Source of the DNA: Thalassotalea profundi
GTDB taxonomy: Bacteria; Pseudomonadota; Gammaproteobacteria; Enterobacterales; Alteromonadaceae
DNA: 64,000 nt
Assembly: GCF_014653195.1 (NCBI RefSeq)
Contig: NZ_BNAH01000015.1
Coordinates: 34,890 to 98,889, forward strand
Direction: 5' to 3'
The notes beneath the pieces were generated by a model that saw only the letters and a program-made list of their open reading frames with translations, was not told where the DNA came from and searched no databases. A program made the translations under genes and the position numbers. Shown one piece after another: positions 1-7,464 of this stretch; position 1 is the first letter of the stretch; each line of letters opens with the position of its first letter.

Positions 1-407
1 ATTATGAACTCCCCATTTATAGTCAAGATAGAGAGGCTGAATTAGGTCAACCTGAGTTAGCAAAAGATTTTTTTCAAAAAATTGGTGATGCGGATGTCAT
101 TATAGTGTCCTTTGCCGAGCATAATGGTACTTATACTGCCGCATATAAGAATTTATTTGATTGGATGTCGCGTATAAATCAACAAGTGTTTCAACATAAG
201 AAAGTGGTGTATTTAGCGACATCGCCTGGACCTAGTGGTGCTAATAGTGTACTAACAACTGCAATTACGTCGGCACCGTTCTTTGCTGCTGAGCTAAAAG
301 GCAGTTTGTCTGTGCCCAACTTCTATGACAATTTTGATGTTGAGTCTAAATGCCTAATAAATAAAGAGCTCGATAAAAAACTGCGTGAAATCATTGCTGG
401 CTTATAA
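1..407 (+). CDS. NADPH-dependent FMN reductase family protein, 3' part
   Basis: The reading frame is open from base 3 and ends at the TAA at 405-407; the 5' end lies outside the window. The visible 134 residues show the flavodoxin-like pattern of the NADPH-dependent FMN reductase (YieF/ChrR) family: the ELPIYSQD segment, the ADVIIVSFAEHNGTYTAAYKN segment where canonical members have a PEYN flavin-contact loop, and a LATSPGPSGA loop. Such enzymes reduce flavins or quinones in the cytoplasm. The canonical PEYNGS loop here reads AEHNGT, a mild variation. A GTG at 105 is an internal codon and not a start, because homology clearly continues upstream. Confidence 0.8.
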   Translation, partial: YELPIYSQDREAELGQPELAKDFFQKIGDADVIIVSFAEHNGTYTAAYKNLFDWMSRINQQVFQHKKVVYLATSPGPSGANSVLTTAITSAPFFAAELKGSLSVPNFYDNFDVESKCLINKELDKKLREIIAGL

Positions 408-417
408 TTAACCATCG

Positions 418-455
418 GCTCTCTATTAGATAATATATGATTGCTAATAGAGAGC
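418..455 (+). terminator. Stem-loop after the flavin reductase gene
   Basis: A perfect 12-bp inverted repeat (418-429 and 444-455, arms GCTCTCTATTAG / CTAATAGAGAGC) with a 14-base loop starts 11 bases after the stop codon. No long T-run follows, so it could be a weak or Rho-assisted terminator or a 3' stabilising hairpin. Confidence 0.5.
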
Positions 456-698
456 GCAATTTGTGCAACTAGCACAGTTATTTTCTTTCTTTTACTTCTC
501 TTACGTATGTAAGCTTTACAACTACTGTGAATATATTTCGCGTATATTAGCAATTACTAACTTTACTATCCGTTCTCTATTTTTATAACTATTTGATTAC
601 TTAGTTTTTTTTGTGTTGGTCTTAGCTTTGCATCATTAATAATACATTCTACCAACAACATTGGTAGGGTATTTTTATCAATTATTAATGGAGGCTTT

Positions 699-1040
699 AT
701 GGCTAATTCAAGTACAAGTAAATCGGCTAATTCAAATAGTAATCCAACGAGTAATACAGGCAAAGCAAGTATCAATGGATCTTCCCCTATTGCCGAAAAA
801 GTAACGGACAGCTTACATTCATCAGTAGATAGCTTAGGTGAAGCCGTATCAAAAGCAGAAAAAAATGTGCGTGAAACCGCTAATGCATCAAACAAAACAT
901 TGGCTAAAAAGCAAGCTAAGCTAAAGCGTAACTGGGATCAATCGGAAGTTAAACGATATGCGGTTGAAAACCCTGTTGCGACTGCGGGAATAGCATTCGC
1001 TGTTGGTGCAATAGTTACATCATTATTAAAGAGAAAATAA
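699..1040 (+). CDS. DUF883 (ElaB/YqjD-type) membrane-anchored protein
   Basis: A 113-residue protein with a Ser/Asn/Thr-rich N-terminus, a charged amphipathic middle (roughly residues 40-90) and a C-terminal ENPVATAGIAFAVGAIV hydrophobic anchor ending in KRK. The ENPV plus glycine-rich single helix is the hallmark of the DUF883/ElaB/YqjD family; E. coli members are inner-membrane proteins that bind ribosomes in stationary phase. The start is supported by GAGG at 691-694. The next two genes resemble yqjE and yqjK, so this is a yqjD-yqjE-yqjK-like operon. The specific role here is inferred from the family. Confidence 0.8.
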   Translation: MANSSTSKSANSNSNPTSNTGKASINGSSPIAEKVTDSLHSSVDSLGEAVSKAEKNVRETANASNKTLAKKQAKLKRNWDQSEVKRYAVENPVATAGIAFAVGAIVTSLLKRK

Positions 1041-1042
1041 TA

Positions 1043-1450
1043 ATGAAACAGACTGATTACATTCATTCATCTTCTACCGCTGAAGATCGTCTTAATCAGG
1101 ATAAACACTCACTAAAGCAAAGCGAAGATGCGCTATCTGCTTTAGTGGGATCGCTAGAGCAATATCTAGAATTACTTATCGCCCAGTACCAACAAACTAA
1201 ACAGAATTTCGAAACCAAATTTCATTTAGCATTACGGGCATTATTGATGAGTGTAATGGCATTGCTTGCTTTTGTCATAGTGACATTGTGTTTGTGGTTT
1301 TCAGTTTCAGCGTTATGTGTTGTTGGTCTAGTGTCGTTAGGCCTTCATTGGTTAATGGCCACCTTAGGCGTGTTAATCGCTAATGCTGGGCTAGCTTGGT
1401 ATCTTTTATTAACTTCTAGAGACTTACGCAAAAGCATCAAATTTAATTAA
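1043..1450 (+). CDS. YqjE-like (DUF1469 / holin superfamily III) membrane protein
   Basis: 135 residues: a polar, coiled-coil-prone N-terminal half (to about residue 65) followed by two closely spaced hydrophobic helices (about 70-95 and 98-122) and a short basic tail. Size and topology fit the YqjE/DUF1469 family. It starts 2 bases after the DUF883 stop, so the two are almost certainly cotranscribed and perhaps translationally coupled. No enzymatic motif is present. In E. coli the homologous operon responds to envelope and osmotic stress; function here is inferred from that context only. Confidence 0.75.
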   Translation: MKQTDYIHSSSTAEDRLNQDKHSLKQSEDALSALVGSLEQYLELLIAQYQQTKQNFETKFHLALRALLMSVMALLAFVIVTLCLWFSVSALCVVGLVSLGLHWLMATLGVLIANAGLAWYLLLTSRDLRKSIKFN

Positions 1451-1503
1451 GGCTAAAGCTTTAGGGTATAGAGTTTGTGTTCTATATATTTCAGGAGCTA
1501 ATT

Positions 1504-1785
1504 ATGACATGGTTATCGAGACGTTTAGTTGAGAAACAAAAACGTCGAGTGCAAATAGCAGATCAACAATTATTTTTGCTAAAACAAGCTCAGCAAAATA
1601 ATCGAGAAGAAATTAAGGCTAACTTCAAGCGCTTTACTCTTTCTAAAAAAGGATTATTGACCTTTACCGCTTCAGGGGCACTCTATGAATTACTTCAACA
1701 GAATGAGACAGAGCAATCGCAGATGCCATTAATAAGTAGTATGCAAAGATGGTGGGTATTAGCTGAAAAACTACAATTGTTTTAG
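1504..1785 (+). CDS. YqjK-like small basic protein
   Basis: 93 residues, rich in Lys, Arg and Gln (MTWLSRRLVEKQKRRVQIAD at the N-terminus), with no signal peptide or clear transmembrane helix. Position (third gene after yqjD- and yqjE-like genes), size and basic, Gln-rich composition suggest the YqjK slot; sequence similarity cannot be confirmed by eye. I prefer the ATG at 1504, which has AGGAG at 1493-1497 six bases upstream, over the in-frame upstream codon at 1477, which has no ribosome-binding site. Confidence 0.6.
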   Translation: MTWLSRRLVEKQKRRVQIADQQLFLLKQAQQNNREEIKANFKRFTLSKKGLLTFTASGALYELLQQNETEQSQMPLISSMQRWWVLAEKLQLF

Positions 1786-1810
1786 ATGTTGAAAGATTTT
1801 CCTTTGTAGC

Positions 1811-1911
1811 AATAAAAAAGCCTTACCAAAAGGTAAGGCCTGAAATGCTCGCTGTATGGGCTAGCTGTACCTAGCTTCTTATTAGTTATCTTGTTGTTCT
1901 TAACTAGCGCG
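1811..1911 (-). ncRNA. Candidate small RNA (about 100 nt) with its own promoter and terminator
   Basis: The minus strand has a sigma70-like promoter (TTGCAT, 17-base spacer, TATAAA) followed by a GC-rich start region (CCCCGCGC), then about 100 bases with no convincing ORF, ending in a strong intrinsic terminator: stem GCCTTACC/GGTAAGGC (1820-1839) followed on the minus strand by TTTTTTATT. The 5' half is A-rich with repeated AAG/AAC steps, compatible with Hfq binding. The middle can form GCTAG/CTAGC (about 1860-1875). No T-run follows the hairpin on the plus strand, so it does not terminate the yqj-like operon. I do not recognise an Rfam family. Confidence 0.55.
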
Positions 1912-1917
1912 GGGTAT

Positions 1918-1946
1918 TTTATAACAAAGCAAAATTAAGCATGCAA
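1918..1946 (-). promoter_or_regulatory. Promoter of the candidate small RNA
   Basis: On the minus strand: -35 TTGCAT (1946-1941), 17-base spacer, -10 TATAAA (1923-1918), then a G+C-rich discriminator. The discriminator resembles those of growth-rate-controlled stable RNA promoters. Confidence 0.55.
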
Positions 1947-2165
1947 CAACTTTATTAGAGCATTTATACCACGATTATTTTCGTACAATCGTAAAATATA
2001 TTAACATTATGATAAGTTAAATCTTCAATTACATGATACTAAAAGCAATTCATGACATTTATGTGAATAGAAACCTGATTTCTCGTTGATGTTTTGATTT
2101 AGAACATAGATCAAAAAAAATTCGAATGGTAGAATACGCGCACATAAATAATCGGATTGGCATAG

Positions 2166-3236
2166 ATGACTGAATTGAAAAACGACACTTACCTACGCGC
2201 ATTAATGCGTCAACCTGTAGACTACACTCCAGTTTGGATGATGAGACAAGCAGGTCGTTATTTACCTGAATATAGAAAGATTCGGGCAACTGCGGGTGAC
2301 TTTATGTCGTTATGTCGTGATGCAGAATTTGCTTGTGAAGTAACCTTACAGCCTTTACGTAGATTCCCCCTTGACGCTGCAATTTTATTTAGTGATATTT
2401 TAACCATTCCTGATGCTATGGGACTTGGCTTATATTTTGAAACAGGGGAAGGACCAAAATTTCAACGTCCAATTACCTCAAAAGGCGATGTTGAAAAGAT
2501 TGGTATCCCTGATCCTGAAGATGAATTAGGCTATGTCATGAATGCTGTACGTACTATTCGTAAAGCGCTTAATGGTGATGTGCCTTTAATTGGTTTTTCT
2601 GGTAGTCCGTGGACTTTGGCTACTTATATGGTTGAAGGTGGTAGCTCAAAAGCATTTACTAAAATTAAAAAGATGATGTTTGCTGATCCGCAAACATTAC
2701 ACTTGTTATTAGATAAACTTGCAGACTCTGTTATTACTTATTTGAATGCCCAAATTGCAGCTGGTGCACAATCAGTCATGGTATTTGATACATGGGGTGG
2801 TGTCTTGTCTCCTCGTGACTATAAAGATTTTTCTTTACAATATATGGCGAAAATTGTTGATGGTTTAACACGTCATGCTGATGGTCGAGCGGTTCCTGTT
2901 ACTTTATTTACCAAAAATGGCGGTATGTGGATTGAAGATATTGCCGCCACAGGTTGTGATGCCGTTGGGCTCGATTGGACAATAGATATAGAAAATGCAA
3001 AAGCCCGCATTGGCGATAAAGTTGCCTTACAAGGGAATATGGACCCTTCAATGCTTTATGCGCCTAAAGAGCGTATTGAACAGGAAGTGAGTAAAATTTT
3101 AGCTGGCTTTGGAGAGGGTGGAACTGGCCATGTGTTTAACTTAGGGCATGGTATTCATCCCGATGTTAACCCAGAGCATGCAGGTTACTTTATTGAAGCG
3201 GTGCGTCGTTTAAGTAAGCCGTATCATCAAAAGTAA
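2166..3236 (+). CDS. hemE: Uroporphyrinogen decarboxylase
   Basis: HemE converts uroporphyrinogen III to coproporphyrinogen III in the cytoplasm, in heme synthesis. The 356-residue length is typical. The first signature (PVWMMRQAGRYLPEYR, residues 22-37) carries the substrate-binding arginines R27 and R31; the FSDIL segment (near residue 77) supplies the catalytic Asp; GFSGSPWTLATYM is the second signature. The C-terminal NLGHGI motif is also intact. It is monocistronic: it has its own upstream region and an intrinsic terminator at 3261-3287, and faces the histidine phosphatase gene convergently. A possible promoter has TAGAAT about 35 bases before the start. Confidence 0.97.
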   Translation: MTELKNDTYLRALMRQPVDYTPVWMMRQAGRYLPEYRKIRATAGDFMSLCRDAEFACEVTLQPLRRFPLDAAILFSDILTIPDAMGLGLYFETGEGPKFQRPITSKGDVEKIGIPDPEDELGYVMNAVRTIRKALNGDVPLIGFSGSPWTLATYMVEGGSSKAFTKIKKMMFADPQTLHLLLDKLADSVITYLNAQIAAGAQSVMVFDTWGGVLSPRDYKDFSLQYMAKIVDGLTRHADGRAVPVTLFTKNGGMWIEDIAATGCDAVGLDWTIDIENAKARIGDKVALQGNMDPSMLYAPKERIEQEVSKILAGFGEGGTGHVFNLGHGIHPDVNPEHAGYFIEAVRRLSKPYHQK

Positions 3237-3260
3237 GTAACATTTGAATGTAAAAATATA

Positions 3261-3287
3261 AAAAAGGAGCTAAGGCTCCTTTTTTTG
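3261..3287. terminator. Bidirectional terminator between hemE and the phosphatase gene
   Basis: Stem GGAGC/GCTCC (3266-3270 and 3275-3279) with loop TAAG, flanked by A5 on the left and T7 on the right, so it can act in both directions for the two convergent genes. Confidence 0.85.
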
Positions 3288-3327
3288 ACTAAAAATGAAT
3301 TTAAAGCCTTAGTACAGCTTATCTTTA

Positions 3328-3861
3328 TTATTGACAGCTGAGCGGCTGCCTTAATAGCGTTAATTGCGAATTATCTCCCTGAAAATTGACTTGATAAAGC
3401 ATTTGATATTCAGCTTCAGTAATTTCCTTTACCGGAGTATTAGCAACTAATGCGGTCAACTGTGGTGTCGTATTACTATGCCCCACTATCAGTGTATTTG
3501 TTTTAGCCTTTTTTACTTGCTGTGCAAAACTAGCTAAATCACTTGCAGAGTAGGGGATGACTTCCAAATGAAGTTGTTTCGCTAATGGTGCCGCTGTTTG
3601 CTCAGTTCTTAAGGTTTGAGTACTGTAAATTTTTTTAATATTGGCTTGTTTAAGTATTACTGCTAGCTGCTTCGAGCGTTTTGTTCCACAAGCAGTTAAT
3701 GGCGGATTCTTTTTATCCACAGTGCTGTTAGCTACTTTTTCTGCGTGCCTGACTAAATAAATACTAAACTGTTCTTCATTCGAAGCGTTTGCAAAGCTTA
3801 TTGGGCTGTTCAAAAGAAAGCTCATGAGAATTAAATTAAGGTGAAGTAATAATTTTCTCAT
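3328..3861 (-). CDS. Secreted histidine phosphatase superfamily (SixA/phosphoglycerate mutase-like) protein
   Basis: 177 residues with an N-terminal signal peptide (hydrophobic to about residue 24, cleavage near FANA). The branch-1 histidine phosphatase RHG-type motif is YLVRHAEK, with catalytic H39; the second His motif is IVGHSNTTP. Short length and the RHAE start resemble SixA and bacterial Pho-type phosphatases, but the signal peptide points to the periplasm, where SixA would have no phosphorelay partner. It begins 29 bases after the sthA stop, in the same direction, so it may be read through from sthA. The substrate cannot be told from sequence. Confidence 0.85.
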   Translation of the reverse strand: MRKLLLHLNLILMSFLLNSPISFANASNEEQFSIYLVRHAEKVANSTVDKKNPPLTACGTKRSKQLAVILKQANIKKIYSTQTLRTEQTAAPLAKQLHLEVIPYSASDLASFAQQVKKAKTNTLIVGHSNTTPQLTALVANTPVKEITEAEYQMLYQVNFQGDNSQLTLLRQPLSCQ

Positions 3862-3890
3862 GAGGTTTTCCTTTTTATATTTTACTAAGT

Positions 3891-5327
3891 TTAAAATAAA
3901 CGGTTTAGCCCATTTAATGCCGCTACTCTAAACGCTTCAGCCATTGTTGGGTAGTTAAAAGTGGTTTCAACAAAGTATTCGATGGTATTGCCACCATTTT
4001 TTTGTTGCATAATCGCCTGCCCAATATGAATGATTTCGGCAGCGTTTTCCCCGAAACAATGAATACCCAATATTTCTTTGGTCTCACGATGAAAAAGTAT
4101 TTTTAATGAGCCTACTAAGCTATGGGCAATTTGTGCACGAGCAAGATGTTTAAATTGCGAACGACCAACTTCATATGGTATTTTTGCTTCAGTAAGCTCT
4201 TGTTCTGTTTTACCAACAGAACTAATTTCAGGAATAGTAAAAATTCCCGTTGGTATATCGGCAATTAATTTAGCCGTGCTTTGATTGTCTATCATGGCTG
4301 ATGCCGCTAGGCGACCTTGATCATAGGCAGCACTTGCTAAGCTTGGATAGCCTATAACATCACCTACAGCATAAATATTTTCTACTTGGGTTTGATAATG
4401 GTCGTTAACTTTTAGTTGTCCCCGCCCATCAGCTTTTAATCCGGCATTTTCAACATTTAAGTCAGCTGTATTACCTGTACGTCCGTTTGCCCACAATAAG
4501 CAATCGGCTTTCATTTTTTTACCCGAAGCTAGATGCACAATTACAGATTCATCTGTTGTTTCAACACGCTCAATTTGCTCGCCATGACGAATAACCACAC
4601 CATTATTCCATAGGTGGTAGCTTAAAGAGTCTGACATTTCGTCATCAAGAAAAGATAGTAAGCGTTCACGGGTATTGATTAAATCTACTTTTACACCTAA
4701 TCCTCTAAAAATTGACGCGTATTCGCTACCAATAACTCCCGCGCCATAAATAATAATAGAGCGGGGATCATGGGTTAAGGTTAAAATAGTATCTGAGTCA
4801 TAAACTCTCGGGTGTTTAAAGTCTATATCATTTGGTCTGTACGGATGAGACCCTGTCGCTATGACAATTTGCTTTGCTGTGATTTTTTCAATAGAACCAT
4901 CATTTTTAAGAATTTGTAACGTATTCGCATCAATAAAAGAAGCCTCACCTACAAGGTGTTCCACTCGATTGCGATCATAAAAACCACTGCGTAACTGTAC
5001 TTGCTTTCGAATAACAGCTGAAGCATGTTTTAAAATTTCAGGAAAAGTTAACCGTTTCGCTTTTTCATGGCCACGGAATAAAGGGTTTGAATTATATTCG
5101 ATTAAACGTCGAACACTTTGACGTAAGGCTTTAGACGGGATTGTACCCCAGTGTGTACATCCACCACCCACATCTTTATAACGCTCAACAATAGCAACTT
5201 TTTTATCTTTTTTAGACAATTCCATTGCGGTACCTTCACCGCCTGGTCCTGTTCCTATAATTATTGCATCATAATCATATTGAATTTTTGGTTTGTTTGT
5301 TTGATTTGGGGTTGGTTTATTGGTCAA
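3891..5327 (-). CDS. sthA: Soluble pyridine nucleotide transhydrogenase
   Basis: SthA is a cytoplasmic FAD enzyme that passes hydride from NADPH to NAD+, disposing of surplus NADPH. The FAD-binding GTGPGGEG motif, the modified redox site GGGCTHWGTIPSKAL (one Cys, no CxxxxC disulfide, as in known SthA), the NAD-binding IYGAGVIGSEYASIFRG segment and the C-terminal dimer motif FNYPTMAEAFRVAALNGLNR all match. No ATG precedes the YDYDAIIIG segment. I choose the TTG at 5327, with AGGG about 9 bases upstream, giving 478 residues; an earlier TTG at 5366 is possible. sthA, fabR and trmA are also neighbours in E. coli. Confidence 0.95.
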   Translation of the reverse strand: MTNKPTPNQTNKPKIQYDYDAIIIGTGPGGEGTAMELSKKDKKVAIVERYKDVGGGCTHWGTIPSKALRQSVRRLIEYNSNPLFRGHEKAKRLTFPEILKHASAVIRKQVQLRSGFYDRNRVEHLVGEASFIDANTLQILKNDGSIEKITAKQIVIATGSHPYRPNDIDFKHPRVYDSDTILTLTHDPRSIIIYGAGVIGSEYASIFRGLGVKVDLINTRERLLSFLDDEMSDSLSYHLWNNGVVIRHGEQIERVETTDESVIVHLASGKKMKADCLLWANGRTGNTADLNVENAGLKADGRGQLKVNDHYQTQVENIYAVGDVIGYPSLASAAYDQGRLAASAMIDNQSTAKLIADIPTGIFTIPEISSVGKTEQELTEAKIPYEVGRSQFKHLARAQIAHSLVGSLKILFHRETKEILGIHCFGENAAEIIHIGQAIMQQKNGGNTIEYFVETTFNYPTMAEAFRVAALNGLNRLF

Positions 5328-5468
5328 AATAACGGCCCTAAGTTGATGATATACCAAACGGATCAAGTAATTTGTTTATTAGTCTGATTGGTATGAATTA
5401 TATTTAAAAATAGTAGCAGGAAATAGGGCTTAGGTAACTATTAAATTGAATTTTCTATGGTAAGGATC

Positions 5469-5497
5469 AAATAAACTCACCACTGGTGAGTTTATTT
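5469..5497. terminator. Terminator after the desaturase gene
   Basis: Twelve-bp stem AAATAAACTCAC / GTGAGTTTATTT (5469-5480 and 5486-5497) with a CACTG loop, lying 14 bases past the desaturase stop on the minus strand. The AT-rich flanks make it usable in both directions. Confidence 0.7.
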
Positions 5498-5510
5498 TCA
5501 GTATTGCTAA

Positions 5511-6629
5511 TTAAGCGTGGTTAGATAAAAAGAATTGCCAACTTTGTTGTTGTTCTAACATACGTTGTTTTAGTTCTTTATATTGCTTCATCATCTCAGA
5601 TTTTTCGATGTCAGCTACCAATTGTTGCTTTTTGGCGGCAAGCAATTGTTTTTTTACATCATAATAGTCATTCAGTTTAACAATTAAAGCGTCGTATTCA
5701 TGTTGTAACTTTGCAAGTAATTGCTCTGCATCTGGGTGTGCTGCTAATTTTTGCTGTTTTCTTTTTAATACCATAGCTAAGCGCGCTTTTTCTACTTTAT
5801 CTTCAGGGCTTGTTTTCAATTGATAGGTTAACCCCAAGAAATGGCATCCTTTAATTAGCCATTTTGTTGGGTCAAATTGCCACCAACGAATACCGTTACG
5901 GTAGTCATTTTCAAATATATGATGGTAATTATGGTACCCCTCACCAAAGGTGAAAAAAGCCAAAAATCCATTATCACGAGCGGTATTTTTTTCAGTATAG
6001 GTTTGTTTACCCCATATATGGGCTAATGAATTAATGAAAAAAGTGGTGTGATGGCTTAATACTAAACGAAGGAATCCTACCAATAATAAGCTACTAATAA
6101 CATCACCATGCCACAGACCAAAGGCAAGTGGGATACCAAAGTTTGTCGCAATCGTTAATAGCAGGTAGTACCTATGTTGCCACATTACAATCTTATCTTT
6201 TTGTAAATCTCGAACATTTTTATAATCATTATAACGATGAGCCTGATATTCACGTAGCATCCATCCTATATGAGAATACCAGAAACCACGTTTGGCCGAA
6301 TATGGATCAACATCATTGTTGTCTACATGCTTGTGATGAATGCGATGATCTGAAGACCAATGCAAAATACTATTTTGTAATGCAAAAGCACCACCAATAG
6401 CAAAAATTAATCGAAGAGACCAATGTGCTTGATACGTTTTATGTGACCATAAACGATGATAGCCTGCGGTGATTGACATTCCACAATAGATAAAGCAAAT
6501 AATAGCCATGGTAATTTCAGCACCATCAAAACCATGAGTTATTGCGCGATAGGGAACCGCAATTGCGGCGAATAGGAAGGTAATAACAAATACTGATACG
6601 TTTAACCAAATAATTTTAGGTTTATTCAT
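5511..6629 (-). CDS. Membrane fatty-acid (acyl-CoA type) delta-9 desaturase
   Basis: A di-iron membrane desaturase that introduces a cis double bond into saturated acyl chains. The three histidine boxes are present: HRLWSH, HRIHH and HNYHH. There are four or so hydrophobic segments (about residues 8-30, 35-55, 60-85, 155-200). The last 90 residues are a charged, Lys/Gln-rich, coiled-coil-like tail (KKQLLAAKKQQLVADIEK), longer than in many homologues. It is divergent from fabR, with a FabR-type operator beside its promoter, so it is probably repressed by FabR according to membrane unsaturation. This suits cold adaptation. Confidence 0.9.
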   Translation of the reverse strand: MNKPKIIWLNVSVFVITFLFAAIAVPYRAITHGFDGAEITMAIICFIYCGMSITAGYHRLWSHKTYQAHWSLRLIFAIGGAFALQNSILHWSSDHRIHHKHVDNNDVDPYSAKRGFWYSHIGWMLREYQAHRYNDYKNVRDLQKDKIVMWQHRYYLLLTIATNFGIPLAFGLWHGDVISSLLLVGFLRLVLSHHTTFFINSLAHIWGKQTYTEKNTARDNGFLAFFTFGEGYHNYHHIFENDYRNGIRWWQFDPTKWLIKGCHFLGLTYQLKTSPEDKVEKARLAMVLKRKQQKLAAHPDAEQLLAKLQHEYDALIVKLNDYYDVKKQLLAAKKQQLVADIEKSEMMKQYKELKQRMLEQQQSWQFFLSNHA

Positions 6630-6672
6630 TCATCGTTCCAACATTTATCCGAAAAAACGGATTGGTTTTTCA

Positions 6673-6688
6673 GTGTACACATGTACGC
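6673..6688. promoter_or_regulatory. Probable FabR operator
   Basis: GTGTACACATGTACGC is an imperfect palindrome built from the TGTAC half-sites that E. coli FabR binds upstream of fabA and fabB (GCGTACA-type arms). It sits immediately downstream of the desaturase -10 box and upstream of fabR, so one dimer could repress the desaturase and perhaps fabR too. Confidence 0.75.
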
Positions 6689-6689
6689 C

Positions 6690-6717
6690 ATTTTAGTCTG
6701 GTATCTTTTTCAGTCAA
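6690..6717 (-). promoter_or_regulatory. Desaturase gene promoter
   Basis: Minus strand: -35 TTGACT (6717-6712), 16-base spacer, -10 TAAAAT (6695-6690). The FabR-like palindrome begins where transcription would start, a typical repressor position. Confidence 0.7.
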
Positions 6718-6830
6718 GAGATTTTTTATTAAAAATATATGAATGCTAAAGCAACTGAGAAGTTGTTAATCTGGCAAAAAACAGTAAATTTAGTATGATA
6801 CACATCTAACGTTATTAGGATTGGCTAGCG

Positions 6831-7457
6831 ATGACAGGAATTAGGGCTCAACAGAAAGAAAAAACTCGCAGACAATTAATTGATGCGGCACTCGGACAGC
6901 TAAGCAGTGAACGTAGTTTTTCAAGTTTAAGTTTACGTGAAGTGGCGAAAGAAGCGGGGCTTGCTCCAACCTCATTTTATCGACATTTTACAGATATGGA
7001 CGAATTAGGCTTAACTTTGGTTGATGAGGCTGGATTAACTTTACGGCAGTTAATGCGTCAAGCGCGTCAACGCATTGAAAAAGGTGGCTCAGTTATCCGT
7101 ATTTCTGTAGTTACATTTATGGAGTTTATTGAAAATAATGGGAATATATTTCGCTTATTGCTGCGTGAACGTTCTGGTACATCGGCCGCATTTCGTGCAG
7201 CGGTTAATCGGGAAATTAGTTATTTTACGTTAGAGTTATGTGATTATTTGCAGCAAGCGAATCAAATGGATGCTGAAGTCGCTTATATGCAGGCCAATGC
7301 TGCTGTGACTATTGTGTTTAGTGCAGGCTCAGATGCGTTAGATGGTGACAAGAAAGATAGAGAGCAATTAGCATTAAGAACGATTCAGCAGCTACGTTTT
7401 ATTGCACGTGGAGCTGCTGAATTTAATCATCGATTAAACATAGTAAAAAATGTTTAA
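6831..7457 (+). CDS. fabR: TetR-family regulator of unsaturated fatty acid synthesis
   Basis: 208 residues, strongly like E. coli FabR throughout: GIRAQQKEKTRRQLIDAA at the N-terminus, the helix-turn-helix LSLREVAKEAGLAPTSFYRH (about residues 33-52), and the ligand-domain stretches RQLMRQARQRIEKGGSVIR and RLLLRERSGTSAAFRAAV. FabR senses the unsaturated/saturated acyl-thioester balance and represses unsaturated fatty acid genes. Here it is divergent from a desaturase gene rather than next to fabA/fabB, which identifies that desaturase as the likely local target. The stop lies 7 bases from the convergent trmA stop, with no terminator visible between them. Confidence 0.95.
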   Translation: MTGIRAQQKEKTRRQLIDAALGQLSSERSFSSLSLREVAKEAGLAPTSFYRHFTDMDELGLTLVDEAGLTLRQLMRQARQRIEKGGSVIRISVVTFMEFIENNGNIFRLLLRERSGTSAAFRAAVNREISYFTLELCDYLQQANQMDAEVAYMQANAAVTIVFSAGSDALDGDKKDREQLALRTIQQLRFIARGAAEFNHRLNIVKNV

Positions 7458-7464
7458 GATCAAG

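Noticed and set aside
566..895. A 109-residue open frame on the minus strand overlapping the DUF883 gene
   Set aside because: It has no ribosome-binding site or family features and is opposite a gene with good context and a family signature.
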